Assembly: GCA_037718865.1 (NCBI GenBank)
Contig: JBBJMP010000008.1
Location: 186,001-250,000, forward strand
DNA length: 64,000 bases
Direction of reading: 5' to 3'
From: JADCRZ01 sp037718865
GTDB lineage: Bacteria > Bacteroidota > Bacteroidia > Chitinophagales > Chitinophagaceae
Positions 36,358-45,851 of this stretch are shown here, piece after piece. Each line of letters starts with the position of its first letter. The first letter of the stretch is position 1. The translations under genes and the position numbers were made by a program. The notes under the pieces were generated by a model. That model ran no database searches, had not been told where the DNA came from, and saw only the letters and a list, made by a program, of their open reading frames with translations.

Positions 36358-37620
36358 GTGAAAATTCCATACAGATACAGGGTACTGGTATTGCTTTGCT
36401 CGTTAACAACGCTTACCTATCTGGACCGTATCTGCATATCCATTGTCGGAATCAGGGTAAAGAATGAATTTGGTTTAAGCAATGAACAATTCGGATGGGT
36501 GTTGGCATCCTTTTCACTGGCATACGCTTTATTTGAAATACCATCCGGGATCCTGGGTGACCGTATCGGACCAAGGGCCGTTTTTATCCGCATAGTTCTC
36601 TGGTGGTCATTATTTACTGCCCTGACCGGCTTTGCTGCCGGACTTGTTTCATTGATGATCTTACGCTTTCTGTTTGGAATGGGGGAATCCGGTACTTATC
36701 CGAATTGCATGATTGTGATGTCTAAGTGGTTCCCCGTGCAGGAAATGGGCCGGTCGTTAACCTGGGTAGGCATTGGATCACAAATAGGCTCAGCTATCGC
36801 GCCTATCATTATTGTCCCTTTAGCTGTCGCATATGGGTGGCGTATGCCCTTTTACGTGAATGCAGCAATCGGCATTGTCTGGGTAATGATTTGTTACCTA
36901 TGGTTTCGCGATACGCCTAAAGAAATGAAAAAAATCACCCCTGCCGAGTTATTGTTTATTGAAAAGAACAGCCGCTACGCCGATACACAACATGCTGTTC
37001 CTTGGAGAATCATTTTAAAGAACCGTAATCTCTGGGCTCTGATGTTCATGTATTTTTGTTGCCAGTGGGCCAACTATTTTTTTGTTGCCTGGATGCCCGT
37101 TTATTTACAGGAAGGCAGGAACTTTTCGGAGAATGAAATGAAGGTTACCGTTTTTACCTTATTTATCGTGGGGATTGTGGGCTTTTTGGTGGGTGGCGTT
37201 GCGGGGGATAAACTGATGCAAAAAAAAGGTTTGCGCTTTGGAAGGCGCTTTGTTGGTATGCTGGGCCTCGGGATGTGCGGCATCTTGTTATTTTTATCTG
37301 CTGTTGTGTCTCAGAATACCATTGCCGCTTGCTGCCTTATTGCAGCCAACGGCTTTTTTTCTTTTGGCGTTATGGTCTCTTATGCGGTTTGTACAGACAT
37401 TGGGAGAAACAATGCCGGAACAGTAACCGGTGCCATGAATTTTTTTGGTCAGATGGGTGCCTTTTTTTTAGCGATCCTATTTGGGAAAATCGCAGATGTT
37501 ACAAGTAGCTTTGAATACCCGCTGTTTATTGTTGCTTTGGTTATGCTGACAGGCGCTTTGTTGTGGCTGGCCATAGATCCATTGAAACAGATAAATATGG
37601 AGGGTAGTAAAGTTGCGTAA
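36358..37620 (+). CDS. MFS transporter (ACS/hexuronate-glucarate type)
   Basis: 420 residues from GTG 36358. Twelve transmembrane helices of the major facilitator family are visible; cytoplasmic loop motifs include GILGDRIGPRAVFIR (between TM2 and TM3) and the TLTYLDRICISI start of the anion:cation symporter family. YLWFRDTPKEMKKITPAE before the central loop is also typical of that family, which imports sugar acids such as hexuronates, glucarate or related anions. It lies directly before the SusC gene of the glycan locus (140 bp), so may import a released monosaccharide. Substrate inferred only. Confidence 0.88.
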   Translation: MKIPYRYRVLVLLCSLTTLTYLDRICISIVGIRVKNEFGLSNEQFGWVLASFSLAYALFEIPSGILGDRIGPRAVFIRIVLWWSLFTALTGFAAGLVSLMILRFLFGMGESGTYPNCMIVMSKWFPVQEMGRSLTWVGIGSQIGSAIAPIIIVPLAVAYGWRMPFYVNAAIGIVWVMICYLWFRDTPKEMKKITPAELLFIEKNSRYADTQHAVPWRIILKNRNLWALMFMYFCCQWANYFFVAWMPVYLQEGRNFSENEMKVTVFTLFIVGIVGFLVGGVAGDKLMQKKGLRFGRRFVGMLGLGMCGILLFLSAVVSQNTIAACCLIAANGFFSFGVMVSYAVCTDIGRNNAGTVTGAMNFFGQMGAFFLAILFGKIADVTSSFEYPLFIVALVMLTGALLWLAIDPLKQINMEGSKVA

Positions 37621-37760
37621 TGCATCAAGCAGATTTACTCATGCAGGTATCGTAATATACACAGGATGGATGCCGTGAACCTGCTTAAGATAAAAAAAAG
37701 CTTATATTACAAAACCAAAGCTTCCTCAATCTATAAAACTCCTTCTTCTTAAAATTTTAA

Positions 37761-40700
37761 ATGAATGCTATGAAAAAAGTTCTAGTCAGCTTACTATCTC
37801 TGCTATGCTGTTCTTTGCAAATAATAGCACAGCAGCGAACCATTACAGGTACTGTCACTAACTCTCAGGATGGAAGCCCGGTTGCAGCTGCATCGGTGAC
37901 TGCAATAGGTGAAAAGGCCAGTGTTATAACAGGTTCGGATGGGAGCTTTTCCTTAAATGTTTCACCCAATGCCAAACAATTGCAAGTAAGTTATATCGGA
38001 CTCGAAACGTTAACCGTGGATATTTCTTCCACTTCTGTCGTTACCATTTCCTTAGCACCTGCATCAGGAAGTTTGCAGGATGTTGTTGTTGTCGGTTACA
38101 GTACGCAAAAAAGGACGACTATAACGGGTGCCGTTTCCTCTGTAAATATGAAAGACCTTGACCAGCGGCGGGTGGCAGACGTAGCGCAGTCGTTGCAAGG
38201 CCAGGTTGCCGGCGTACAGGTTTCACAAAGTACCGGTGCACCAGGAGACCAGATCAATATCCGCATCCGGGGCGAAGGAACCATTGGTAACAATAGTCCG
38301 CTATTTATCATTGACGGAATACCATCCCGTGATATATCGTTTTTGTCGCCCGCAGATATACAATCTATGACGGTATTGAAGGATGCGTCTGCCGCTTCTA
38401 TCTATGGTTCCAGGGCTTCGGCAGGCGTGATAGTGATTACTACCAAGAGTGGAAGAAAAGGAAAAACGAATGTGGATATAAATTATTTCAACGGCATTCA
38501 AAAAGTAACCAACCTGCCGAAAATGCTGAATGCTTCTCAATATATGAGCAAGGTGGAAGAAGCCTGGAAGAATTCGGGTTACACCGGTACAAACCCCTAT
38601 ACATCAGATAAAGGCAGGTCGGACCTGGCAAACACGGATTGGTTAAATGAATTATTTGAACCAGGGCACTCCCAAAACCTGCAGGTCACGGCAAGTGGCG
38701 GTACAGATAAAGTGCAGTACCTGCTCTCCGCCGGATACTACAAGCAGGATGGAATTGTCATTTATAATAATGATGGGTATGAGCGCTTTAATTTCAGAAC
38801 CAACATTAACGCCAGCATAACTGACCGTTTGACTATTGGAACAAACCTTCAGTTTTCCTCAGCGGAGCAGGACAAGCTTTCATCAAAAGGAGATGCACCC
38901 GGAGTTATCCGCCATGCACTGATAAGGCCTCCTATCATACCGGTCTATAAAAATACAAGCGATCCTACCTATTCCGAACGTGATCCCTTCACCGACCTGC
39001 CTTTTTATAAGAAACCTTGGGACAATAGCAAAAATATTTATGAGTTCAGCAGCAACCCTGTTGCCTTAGCCCATTTTACAAATGATAAAAGAAGTAATTT
39101 AAAAACCTTCGGAAATATCTATGCAGAATATGCTTTCCTTCGTAATAAAGAGCTCCGGTTCAAAACCAACCTGGGAGTGGACCTGAACCTGACGCACAAC
39201 AAAGCATTTAATCCCAATTTTGGGGATGATGACGGTGGCGGAAGTGGCGTTGACAGAGGTTTGGGACGGAAAAACCGGCCAAATGGTCTGGATGAAAACA
39301 GGGGCCAGGAAACAACAATAACCTGGAACAACACATTGAATTATAGTAAAAGTTTTAACAAGCACGTTATCAGTGCCCTGGCTGGAAGTGAATTTATTAC
39401 CAACCGCTCTTCTTCTATCGGAGCCTCCAGGCAACGGTTTGAATTTACACAGGAAAACTTTCAATATATTGATTTTGGCGGAACAGCCAACCTCTATAAT
39501 GGTGGTTCAGCAGCAGAGTGGGCCTTATTCTCCCTGTTTGGTTCTGCCACCTATATGTATGATACCAAATATATGGTTACCGCCAATTTCAGGGGAGATG
39601 CTTCTTCCAGATTTGCTCAAAATAATCAATGGGGCTATTTTCCATCTGTTTCCGTAGGATGGAAAATATACAATGAAAAATTTATGCAGGATATCAGTTG
39701 GCTATCTGACCTAAAATTTAGAGCCAGCACCGGTAAACTGGGAAACCAGGAAATTGATAACTATGCTTTTTTGACCCTGTTACGCAAATCCGGAGACCAG
39801 TTCCTTATCTCCCGGTATGGAAACCCCGACCTGAAGTGGGAAAGCACCACCCAACATAACGTTGGCCTGGACATAGGCGTGCTTAGAAATAAAGTCTATC
39901 TCTCCGTTGATTACTTTGAAAAAAAGACTTCGGATATTTTATTGCCAATTTCATTACCTTCTCTTGTCGGCAATGTTTCACCGACAATCATAAATGCCGG
40001 AGAAGTGACCAATAAAGGAATTGAGATTGCGCTGAACCTGAGTAACAACAACAGGCTCTTTAACTATAGTGTAAACGCCAACGTGGCAACGGTAATAAAC
40101 AGGGTACAAAATCTCCACCCCAATTTACCAAGTATCATCGGAGATGTTTCAAAAACAGAAGTAGGCCATCCCCTTAACTCTTATTTCGGCTACGTAATGG
40201 AAGGTATCTATCAGAACCGGGCTGAGATCACCAGACATCTAAGCGGAACAACAAACCCACCAAACAAACCCGGCGATATACGGTTTAAGGATATAAATGG
40301 CGACGGCATGATTAACGACAAAGACAGGGATTATATCGGTAACTCCATTCCAAAACTTTCGTATGGCTTAAACTTATCGGGAGGCTATAAGGGCTTTGAC
40401 CTTTCGGTCTTGTTTCAGGGGGTTGATGGAGTAAACAGGTACAACGGCGCCAAACAAATAACCGATTACGACAGCCGTCCATTTAACCATAGTGAACGGG
40501 TGTTAAACAGTTGGAATGGGGAAGGCTCCAGCAACAGCATCCCGCGGGCCACCTTTAATGATAACGGCAGCAGTAAACGCTCCAGCATTTTTGTAGAAGA
40601 CGCTTCTTATCTGCGGCTTAAAAACCTGGAGATCGGCTACTCGTTAAATTCCTTTTCTGCCATACCAAAATTAGGTATTCAGAATATACGCCTGTATGTA

Positions 40701-40826
40701 TCTGCCCAAAACCTGTTTACGTCAACCAATTATACCGGTTTGGACCCTGAATCTACCGATATAGTAGACCAGGGAACTTATCCCCAGTCGCAGGCATTTT
40801 TATTTGGGATAAATGTTAAGTTATAA
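37761..40826 (+). CDS. SusC/RagA-family TonB-linked transporter of the glycan locus
   Basis: 1021 residues. Signal peptide (KKVLVSLLSLLCCSLQIIA-Q), carboxypeptidase-D-like domain (RTITGTVTNSQDGSPVAAASV), then the SusC plug signature (VVVVGYSTQKRTTITGAVSSV; IRIRGEGTIGNNSPLFIIDGIP; TVLKDASAASIYGSRASAGVIVITTKSG) and a barrel ending QAFLFGINVKL. It belongs to the classical glycan branch, unlike the two SusD_2-type pairs in this window. It forms a pair with the SusD gene 3 bp downstream and should import oligosaccharides into the periplasm. Confidence 0.95.
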   Translation: MNAMKKVLVSLLSLLCCSLQIIAQQRTITGTVTNSQDGSPVAAASVTAIGEKASVITGSDGSFSLNVSPNAKQLQVSYIGLETLTVDISSTSVVTISLAPASGSLQDVVVVGYSTQKRTTITGAVSSVNMKDLDQRRVADVAQSLQGQVAGVQVSQSTGAPGDQINIRIRGEGTIGNNSPLFIIDGIPSRDISFLSPADIQSMTVLKDASAASIYGSRASAGVIVITTKSGRKGKTNVDINYFNGIQKVTNLPKMLNASQYMSKVEEAWKNSGYTGTNPYTSDKGRSDLANTDWLNELFEPGHSQNLQVTASGGTDKVQYLLSAGYYKQDGIVIYNNDGYERFNFRTNINASITDRLTIGTNLQFSSAEQDKLSSKGDAPGVIRHALIRPPIIPVYKNTSDPTYSERDPFTDLPFYKKPWDNSKNIYEFSSNPVALAHFTNDKRSNLKTFGNIYAEYAFLRNKELRFKTNLGVDLNLTHNKAFNPNFGDDDGGGSGVDRGLGRKNRPNGLDENRGQETTITWNNTLNYSKSFNKHVISALAGSEFITNRSSSIGASRQRFEFTQENFQYIDFGGTANLYNGGSAAEWALFSLFGSATYMYDTKYMVTANFRGDASSRFAQNNQWGYFPSVSVGWKIYNEKFMQDISWLSDLKFRASTGKLGNQEIDNYAFLTLLRKSGDQFLISRYGNPDLKWESTTQHNVGLDIGVLRNKVYLSVDYFEKKTSDILLPISLPSLVGNVSPTIINAGEVTNKGIEIALNLSNNNRLFNYSVNANVATVINRVQNLHPNLPSIIGDVSKTEVGHPLNSYFGYVMEGIYQNRAEITRHLSGTTNPPNKPGDIRFKDINGDGMINDKDRDYIGNSIPKLSYGLNLSGGYKGFDLSVLFQGVDGVNRYNGAKQITDYDSRPFNHSERVLNSWNGEGSSNSIPRATFNDNGSSKRSSIFVEDASYLRLKNLEIGYSLNSFSAIPKLGIQNIRLYVSAQNLFTSTNYTGLDPESTDIVDQGTYPQSQAFLFGINVKL

Positions 40827-40850
40827 TTTATGATTATTAAAATAGAATAT

Positions 40851-42335
40851 ATGAAATCAGCATACAAGGTCCTGGCAGTGGTCCTGATCTTATCAGGTTT
40901 GAGTTGTAAAAAGGAGTTGTATAAAGACCCTATCGGTTTGCTTACTCCCGATCAGATCAACACGGACCCTACACTGAATACGGTAAGGTCGTCGGTAACC
41001 TCTTCCTATCAAATGCTTGCCAACACACTCAATTTGCTGGGTGAGTGGCGGTGGGACCTGGGGATCGTTTTCCGGAATGATATTATTTTGCAGGATATGG
41101 CATCGGATGACGTGAAAAAGAAATGGAACCCGGATGGTGACCAGGCATGGATGGATGATGTTTCAACCTTTAACTTTACCTCCTCCAACCAGGCTTTTAA
41201 TGGCCAGTGGAGCTATGACTATGAAGGAATATCGCGTTCCAATTTAGCCATCAGCTACTTGACAGATCCGGCCATAACATCAAAAATCGGTATTGATGAC
41301 GCACTAAAAAACCGGTTGCTTGCCGAAGTTTACTTTTTAAGGGCTTTTTATTATTTCGACCTGGTGAATAATTTTGGCGATGTTGCTTTGTTGACAAAAC
41401 CGCTTCAAAGTTTTGCGGATGCTTACAGTGCAGCTAAAAGGGAATCCAAAGATAAAGTTTGGGCACAGATCAGCGCTGACCTGGCCCTGGCTAAACCATT
41501 ACTGCCTAATACGAGGTATTCTGACAATACCGAAAAATGGAGAGTGTCTAAAGGCGCTGTCGTTGCAATGCAGGCAAAAGTGGCACTCTACAATCAGAAG
41601 TGGCAGGAAGTAGTTACTGCTGTAACAGAACTGGAAGGTCTTGGTTTTGCGTTGAATGCAAATTATTTCGACAACTTTAGTGTTACAAAAGAATTTAATG
41701 AAAATGAAGTCATTTTTGCTTACGATCATAAAACCGGGATGACTCCACGGAACGGCAATGGATTAAGTGCCCCGTTAGATTGGGGATTCATTGCTCCAAC
41801 TACCAGTTTTCTCAATGAATTTGAGCCTAATGACCCAAGGTTATCATACACCGTAGATGTTAGCAAGAAGGCGGTATATAAATTATTAGGTGCCACTAAT
41901 ATTGTTTACAAAGGAAATGACGACGCCCCGGGCAATAAACTATACATCCGTATGGCCGATGCACTGCTCTGGAAAGCGGAAGCGTACAATGAAATAGGGA
42001 ACTTCCCTCTAGCAATTGCCCTTATTAATAAAGTAAGAGAACGAGCCAGGACAGGTATTACGATCGACAGTTCTATGGTACCAGCTGGCACACTGCCAGA
42101 CAGGAACGTGGGGTCAACCGATAAGGCCCAAATAAAATCCTGGTTGATGCACGAGAGAAGAGTAGAGCTAGGTTTTGAGTCACAGCGTTTCAATGATTTG
42201 AAAAGATGGAAGATTGCTAAAGAAGTTCTAATGGCTGTAGGGAAAAATTTTAAAGATTTTAATTATTATTATCCTATTCCCCAGGGAGAAATTGACAAAT
42301 CGGGCGGTACCATATCACAGAATACCGGCTATTAA
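40851..42335 (+). CDS. SusD/RagB-family glycan-binding lipoprotein
   Basis: About 494 residues from ATG 40851, preferred over ATG 40830 because it gives a proper SPII signal (MKSAYKVLAVVLILSGLSC). The order is: N-terminal helices (LNTVRSSVTSSYQMLANTL), TPR-like helices with AEVYFLRAFYYFDLVNNFGDV, and the C-terminal RRVELGFESQRFNDLKRW...YYYPIPQGEIDKSGG typical of RagB/SusD. It binds glycan at the cell surface and docks on SusC. It is followed after a 203-bp repeat-containing gap by the ABC importer genes. Confidence 0.94.
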   Translation: MKSAYKVLAVVLILSGLSCKKELYKDPIGLLTPDQINTDPTLNTVRSSVTSSYQMLANTLNLLGEWRWDLGIVFRNDIILQDMASDDVKKKWNPDGDQAWMDDVSTFNFTSSNQAFNGQWSYDYEGISRSNLAISYLTDPAITSKIGIDDALKNRLLAEVYFLRAFYYFDLVNNFGDVALLTKPLQSFADAYSAAKRESKDKVWAQISADLALAKPLLPNTRYSDNTEKWRVSKGAVVAMQAKVALYNQKWQEVVTAVTELEGLGFALNANYFDNFSVTKEFNENEVIFAYDHKTGMTPRNGNGLSAPLDWGFIAPTTSFLNEFEPNDPRLSYTVDVSKKAVYKLLGATNIVYKGNDDAPGNKLYIRMADALLWKAEAYNEIGNFPLAIALINKVRERARTGITIDSSMVPAGTLPDRNVGSTDKAQIKSWLMHERRVELGFESQRFNDLKRWKIAKEVLMAVGKNFKDFNYYYPIPQGEIDKSGGTISQNTGY

Positions 42336-42399
42336 TTCATTAGGAATTAAGCGCTATTCTGGTAAAAGCTGTTAAATTATTCGTCCATGCCGAACTTAC

Positions 42400-42492
42400 C
42401 TTTGTGCTACTTTGTGTAATACTAGTGCGCTTTGTGGTTATAAAAACCACAAAGGTCGCCAAGAAATATCCACAAAGCGCACGAAGAATTTA
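42400..42492. repeat. AACCACAAAG inverted-repeat element (copy 1)
   Basis: CTTTGTGGTT (42430-42439) and AACCACAAAG (42445-42454) form a perfect 10-bp stem with ATAAA loop. Arms extend outward as CACAAAG/CTTTGTG motifs. The right arm aligns with the left arm of the element at 45693-45804. Confidence 0.65.
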
Positions 42493-42538
42493 AAGGCCTG
42501 ACGGCATTGAAAGATCTTATAAAATTTAATTTCTCATA

Positions 42539-43831
42539 ATGTTTCTGCTTAAACGGTCCGGGTTTATTTCAATTCTTTTTCTTACGGCTTTATCTTGTCG
42601 GAATAGCGACATAAAGAACAAAGAACTATTATTTTGGTGCTCCAATAATAACCAGGAGATTAAATTCGCCAGTTCGATCACAGCAAAATGGAACTCCGCA
42701 CATCCGGCCAGCCAGGTGCATATGCAACCCATCCCGGAGGGCCAATCCAGTGAGGAGGTTATTCTGGCAGCGGTGGTTGGCAGAACCACTCCTGATATTT
42801 ATGCCAATATGTGGCAAGGTAACGTTGAGATGTATGCGAAGGCAGGCGTGTTGGTTCCATTGGATACCTTAAAAGGCTTCCTGCAATTTATCGCTGAAAG
42901 ATGCGACAGCACTGTCATTCAGGAGATCACCTCGTCTGACGGGCATATCTACCAGGTTCCCTGGAAAGTAAATCCTATAATGACCATTTATAACAAAACT
43001 CTTTTTGACGCAAATAATATTCGTGGTCTTCCAAAAACATACAGCTCATACCTGCAGGCTGCAGCATCATTTAAAAACAATAATAAAAATACTGCGATCC
43101 AAAAACGTTTTGGCTTTACGGAAACAAAAGCCATCTGGTATCAGCGCCTGTTTAATTTCTACCCATTATACCTGGCTGCTTCGGGTGGCGGACCACTTAT
43201 AGTTAACAATAAGGCGGCCTTTAATAATCAGCATGCAATAGGCGTTTTTCGTTTTCTTCAAACTTTGTATACCAATGACTATTTTTCACGGGAAAGCGCG
43301 GCTGCATCCACAGATCCATTTGTCGCCCAGAACATTGCCACGAAATGGTGCGGCCCCTGGGAGATCCCTTATCTGGATAAAATACCGGGTAGAAACTTTG
43401 AGTATGCATTTTTTGAACCCATTGTTCCTGACAATCACACTGGCCCGGTATACACTTCAGCCGATCCCAAAAATATCGTGATATTTAATACCTGCAGTAA
43501 TCCACAGGCTGCATGGAATTTTATTGAAACATTGATCAATAAAGAAGGTGATCTGCAATTGCTTGAAGTATCCGGTCAATTACCGAGAAGAAAAAATTTG
43601 CATACCGATGCATATTATAAAAATTATCTGGACAAGAATCCGATGATGGTGCTTTTTGCAAAGCAGCTTCCGTTTGTGAAAGGAATAGATAATTGCGAAG
43701 TAATTGTAGAAGTGCTTGATATTATTTCCCAGGAATATGAGGCTTGTGTAGTGTATGGAAAAAAATCACCGGAAAAGGCTATTGAAGATGCGGAAACTGC
43801 GGTGAACGTATTATTAGGCAATGGAAATTAA
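42539..43831 (+). CDS. Sugar ABC transporter substrate-binding lipoprotein
   Basis: 430 residues. SPII signal (FLLKRSGFISILFLTALSC). The remainder is a family-1 extracellular solute-binding fold: ELLFWCSNNNQEIKFASSITAKWNSAHP, TPDIYANMWQGNVEMYAKAGVLVPLD, MTIYNKTLFDANNI, KWCGPWEIPYLDK and NPQAAWNFIETL. It probably delivers an oligosaccharide released from SusCD to the two permeases directly downstream (18 bp). Lipid anchoring is unusual for Gram-negative binding proteins but common in Bacteroidota. Confidence 0.9.
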   Translation: MFLLKRSGFISILFLTALSCRNSDIKNKELLFWCSNNNQEIKFASSITAKWNSAHPASQVHMQPIPEGQSSEEVILAAVVGRTTPDIYANMWQGNVEMYAKAGVLVPLDTLKGFLQFIAERCDSTVIQEITSSDGHIYQVPWKVNPIMTIYNKTLFDANNIRGLPKTYSSYLQAAASFKNNNKNTAIQKRFGFTETKAIWYQRLFNFYPLYLAASGGGPLIVNNKAAFNNQHAIGVFRFLQTLYTNDYFSRESAAASTDPFVAQNIATKWCGPWEIPYLDKIPGRNFEYAFFEPIVPDNHTGPVYTSADPKNIVIFNTCSNPQAAWNFIETLINKEGDLQLLEVSGQLPRRKNLHTDAYYKNYLDKNPMMVLFAKQLPFVKGIDNCEVIVEVLDIISQEYEACVVYGKKSPEKAIEDAETAVNVLLGNGN

Positions 43832-43849
43832 ACATCAATTGTTGAAAGT

Positions 43850-44749
43850 ATGCATTTAACCGACAAGCGACCAACAAAAAAAATTCAATGGCTCAGTAAG
43901 AAAAAACTGCTGCCTTATTTACTGGTATCTCCCTATCTCATCTTTGTGATCGTGTTTGTTTTGTTCCCGGTCTTCTTTTGCTTTTTCCTCACTTTCCAAA
44001 AATGGAACATTATTGCGCCAATGCAATTTGTTGGCATAGACAATTATTCCCGCCTGCTAAATGACCGGCTTTTTTGGAAAGCAATTGGCAATACCCTTAA
44101 ATTTTTGTTGCTTCACATTCCTTTGCAATTAGTTGCATCCCTGTTTCTGGCGTATTTACTTAATCAAAAAATTAAGGGGATATCTTTTTTCCGGGCTTCT
44201 TTTTTCATGCCGGTAATTGTTTCCGGGGTAGTGGTTACCATTTTATGGCAGCAATTGTTGGGGTTTGACTCGGGCCTGACAAACCGGATGTTAAACGAAA
44301 TCGGAATAAAAAAAATAGGGTGGCTGGTAAACCCCGATATTGCCATTTATTCCATTGCCGTAATGGCTACCTGGAAGAATGTTGGCCTGTACGTCATTCT
44401 CTTTTTAGTTGGGCTGCAAACCGTGCCCATGCAGTATTACGAGGCGGCAAAGATGGAAGGGGCTACCCGCTGGCAGCAATTCTATCATATTACTCTGCCA
44501 ATGATCAATCCAACCATCTTTATGGTCGTGATCCTGTCTACTATTGGTGGCTTTAATTTATTTATTGAGCCTTATATCATGACAGGAGGAGGCCCCTTGA
44601 ATACGACACTTTCTGCTGTTTTATATATTTACAAACAGGCATTTCAATATTATAATATGGGCTATTCGGCGACACTTGGTTTTTTTTATGCCATCATGAT
44701 CATGACCGTCGTAATACTTCAGAAAAAGTTTATTGAAAAGGAAGTATAG
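43850..44749 (+). CDS. Sugar ABC transporter permease (MalF/UgpA-like)
   Basis: 299 residues with six transmembrane helices; the first follows a basic start (RPTKKIQWLSKKK). The EAA loop is clear: YYEAAKMEGATRWQQFYHITLPMINPT at about residues 200-225, the site that contacts the ATPase. Length is typical for MalF-like permeases lacking the periplasmic P2 insert. It pairs with the MalG-like gene 71 bp downstream. Confidence 0.92.
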   Translation: MHLTDKRPTKKIQWLSKKKLLPYLLVSPYLIFVIVFVLFPVFFCFFLTFQKWNIIAPMQFVGIDNYSRLLNDRLFWKAIGNTLKFLLLHIPLQLVASLFLAYLLNQKIKGISFFRASFFMPVIVSGVVVTILWQQLLGFDSGLTNRMLNEIGIKKIGWLVNPDIAIYSIAVMATWKNVGLYVILFLVGLQTVPMQYYEAAKMEGATRWQQFYHITLPMINPTIFMVVILSTIGGFNLFIEPYIMTGGGPLNTTLSAVLYIYKQAFQYYNMGYSATLGFFYAIMIMTVVILQKKFIEKEV

Positions 44750-44752
44750 TCG

Positions 44753-44776
44753 ATGTGCGGATGTGCGAACGTGCGA
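44753..44776 (+). repeat. 8-bp tandem repeat after permease stop (copy C)
   Basis: Three units ATGTGCGG, ATGTGCGA, ACGTGCGA begin 3 bp after the MalF-like stop codon, on the coding strand. Same unit, orientation and placement as copies at 25876 and 31847. Confidence 0.75.
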
Positions 44777-44820
44777 TATGAAGAAAAAATATTAGACTAT
44801 TTAAATAAGTTAAGTAAAAG

Positions 44821-45648
44821 ATGTTTTCAAAATTTTCGCTGAGAAAAACACTGATGTATGCGGCGCTGACTATTGCAGCGATTACATTCATTTATCCATT
44901 TATCTGGATGATTGGAGCATCTTTGGCCCCCATGCATGAAGTTGGGAAAATGACGATATGGCCTGAACATCCCGGATTTGGAAATTTCAAATCGATGTTT
45001 GGAAAAATTCCGATCGGTCGTTCACTGATTAACAGTCTGCTCGTTGCAGTGCTGACTACCTCATTGGTAATGATAACCGGTTCCGTAGTCGGATATGCTT
45101 TGGCAAAAATGCAGTTTAAAGGGCGGCAGCTAATATTTTATATCATTGTATTTACCATGTCGCTTCCCTTTCAGGTTACCCTGATACCGAATTATATTAC
45201 GATGGTAAATTTAAGGCTGGTAGATACCTTCTTTGCTTTGATCATTCCGTTTGCCGTAAGTGCTTTCGCTATTCTTATGTTCAGGCAGGCCTTCCAGGGT
45301 TTACCTCAGGCACTGATTGATGCTGCCCGTCTTGATGGCTGTACAGAAATGGGAATTATTTTTAGAATATTATGGCCGAATATAAAACCCACCTTAGTAA
45401 CCATTGCCATTTTGTCGTTCATAGGTTCGTGGAATGAAGTACTGTGGCCGTTAATTGTCATTCGTAACGAAAGCTTGATGACAATGCCGCAACTGGTAAC
45501 GCTCTTTGCTGTAGGTGGCAGAGCTGATAGCCAGCTAGGTGTAAAAATAGCAGCGGCGGTATTGCTGGCATTACCGGTTATGATAGCGTTCTTATTCTTT
45601 CAAAAACATTTTATACAGAGCATGGCGTCCACAGGGATGAAAGATTGA
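44821..45648 (+). CDS. Sugar ABC transporter permease (MalG/UgpE-like)
   Basis: 275 residues with six transmembrane helices. The family N-terminus (MYAALTIAAITFIYPFIWMIGASL), the EAA loop (LIDAARLDGCTEMGIIFRILWPNIKPTLV, about residues 165-195) and IGSWNEVLWPLIV are all present. It forms the inner-membrane channel with the MalF-like partner. The gene is followed by a 203-bp gap containing an AACCACAAAG element before the GH130 gene. Confidence 0.92.
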   Translation: MFSKFSLRKTLMYAALTIAAITFIYPFIWMIGASLAPMHEVGKMTIWPEHPGFGNFKSMFGKIPIGRSLINSLLVAVLTTSLVMITGSVVGYALAKMQFKGRQLIFYIIVFTMSLPFQVTLIPNYITMVNLRLVDTFFALIIPFAVSAFAILMFRQAFQGLPQALIDAARLDGCTEMGIIFRILWPNIKPTLVTIAILSFIGSWNEVLWPLIVIRNESLMTMPQLVTLFAVGGRADSQLGVKIAAAVLLALPVMIAFLFFQKHFIQSMASTGMKD

Positions 45649-45692
45649 TAACATATAATAATTTAGTTTCTAGAGAACATGAATGTTTTTTT

Positions 45693-45804
45693 AACCACAA
45701 GGGGCGCTAAGGTTCACACAAAGTGCACAAAGATTTGCTCTACCCTTATCTGCAGCTCTACTTTTTGTTGCCTTGTGATTCCTTCTTTGTGTCTCTTTGT
45801 GGTT
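45693..45804. repeat. AACCACAAAG inverted-repeat element (copy 2)
   Basis: Begins AACCACAAGGGGCGCTAAGG (45693) and ends CTTTGTGGTT (45795-45804), giving near-perfect terminal inverted repeats with inner CACAAAG motifs. The left arm aligns with 42445-42486. About 112 bp, no coding capacity: MITE/REP-like. Confidence 0.65.
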
Positions 45805-45851
45805 TCTGCTTTGCTTACAAAACATGACCCAGGTAAAATATGTAGACCTTT

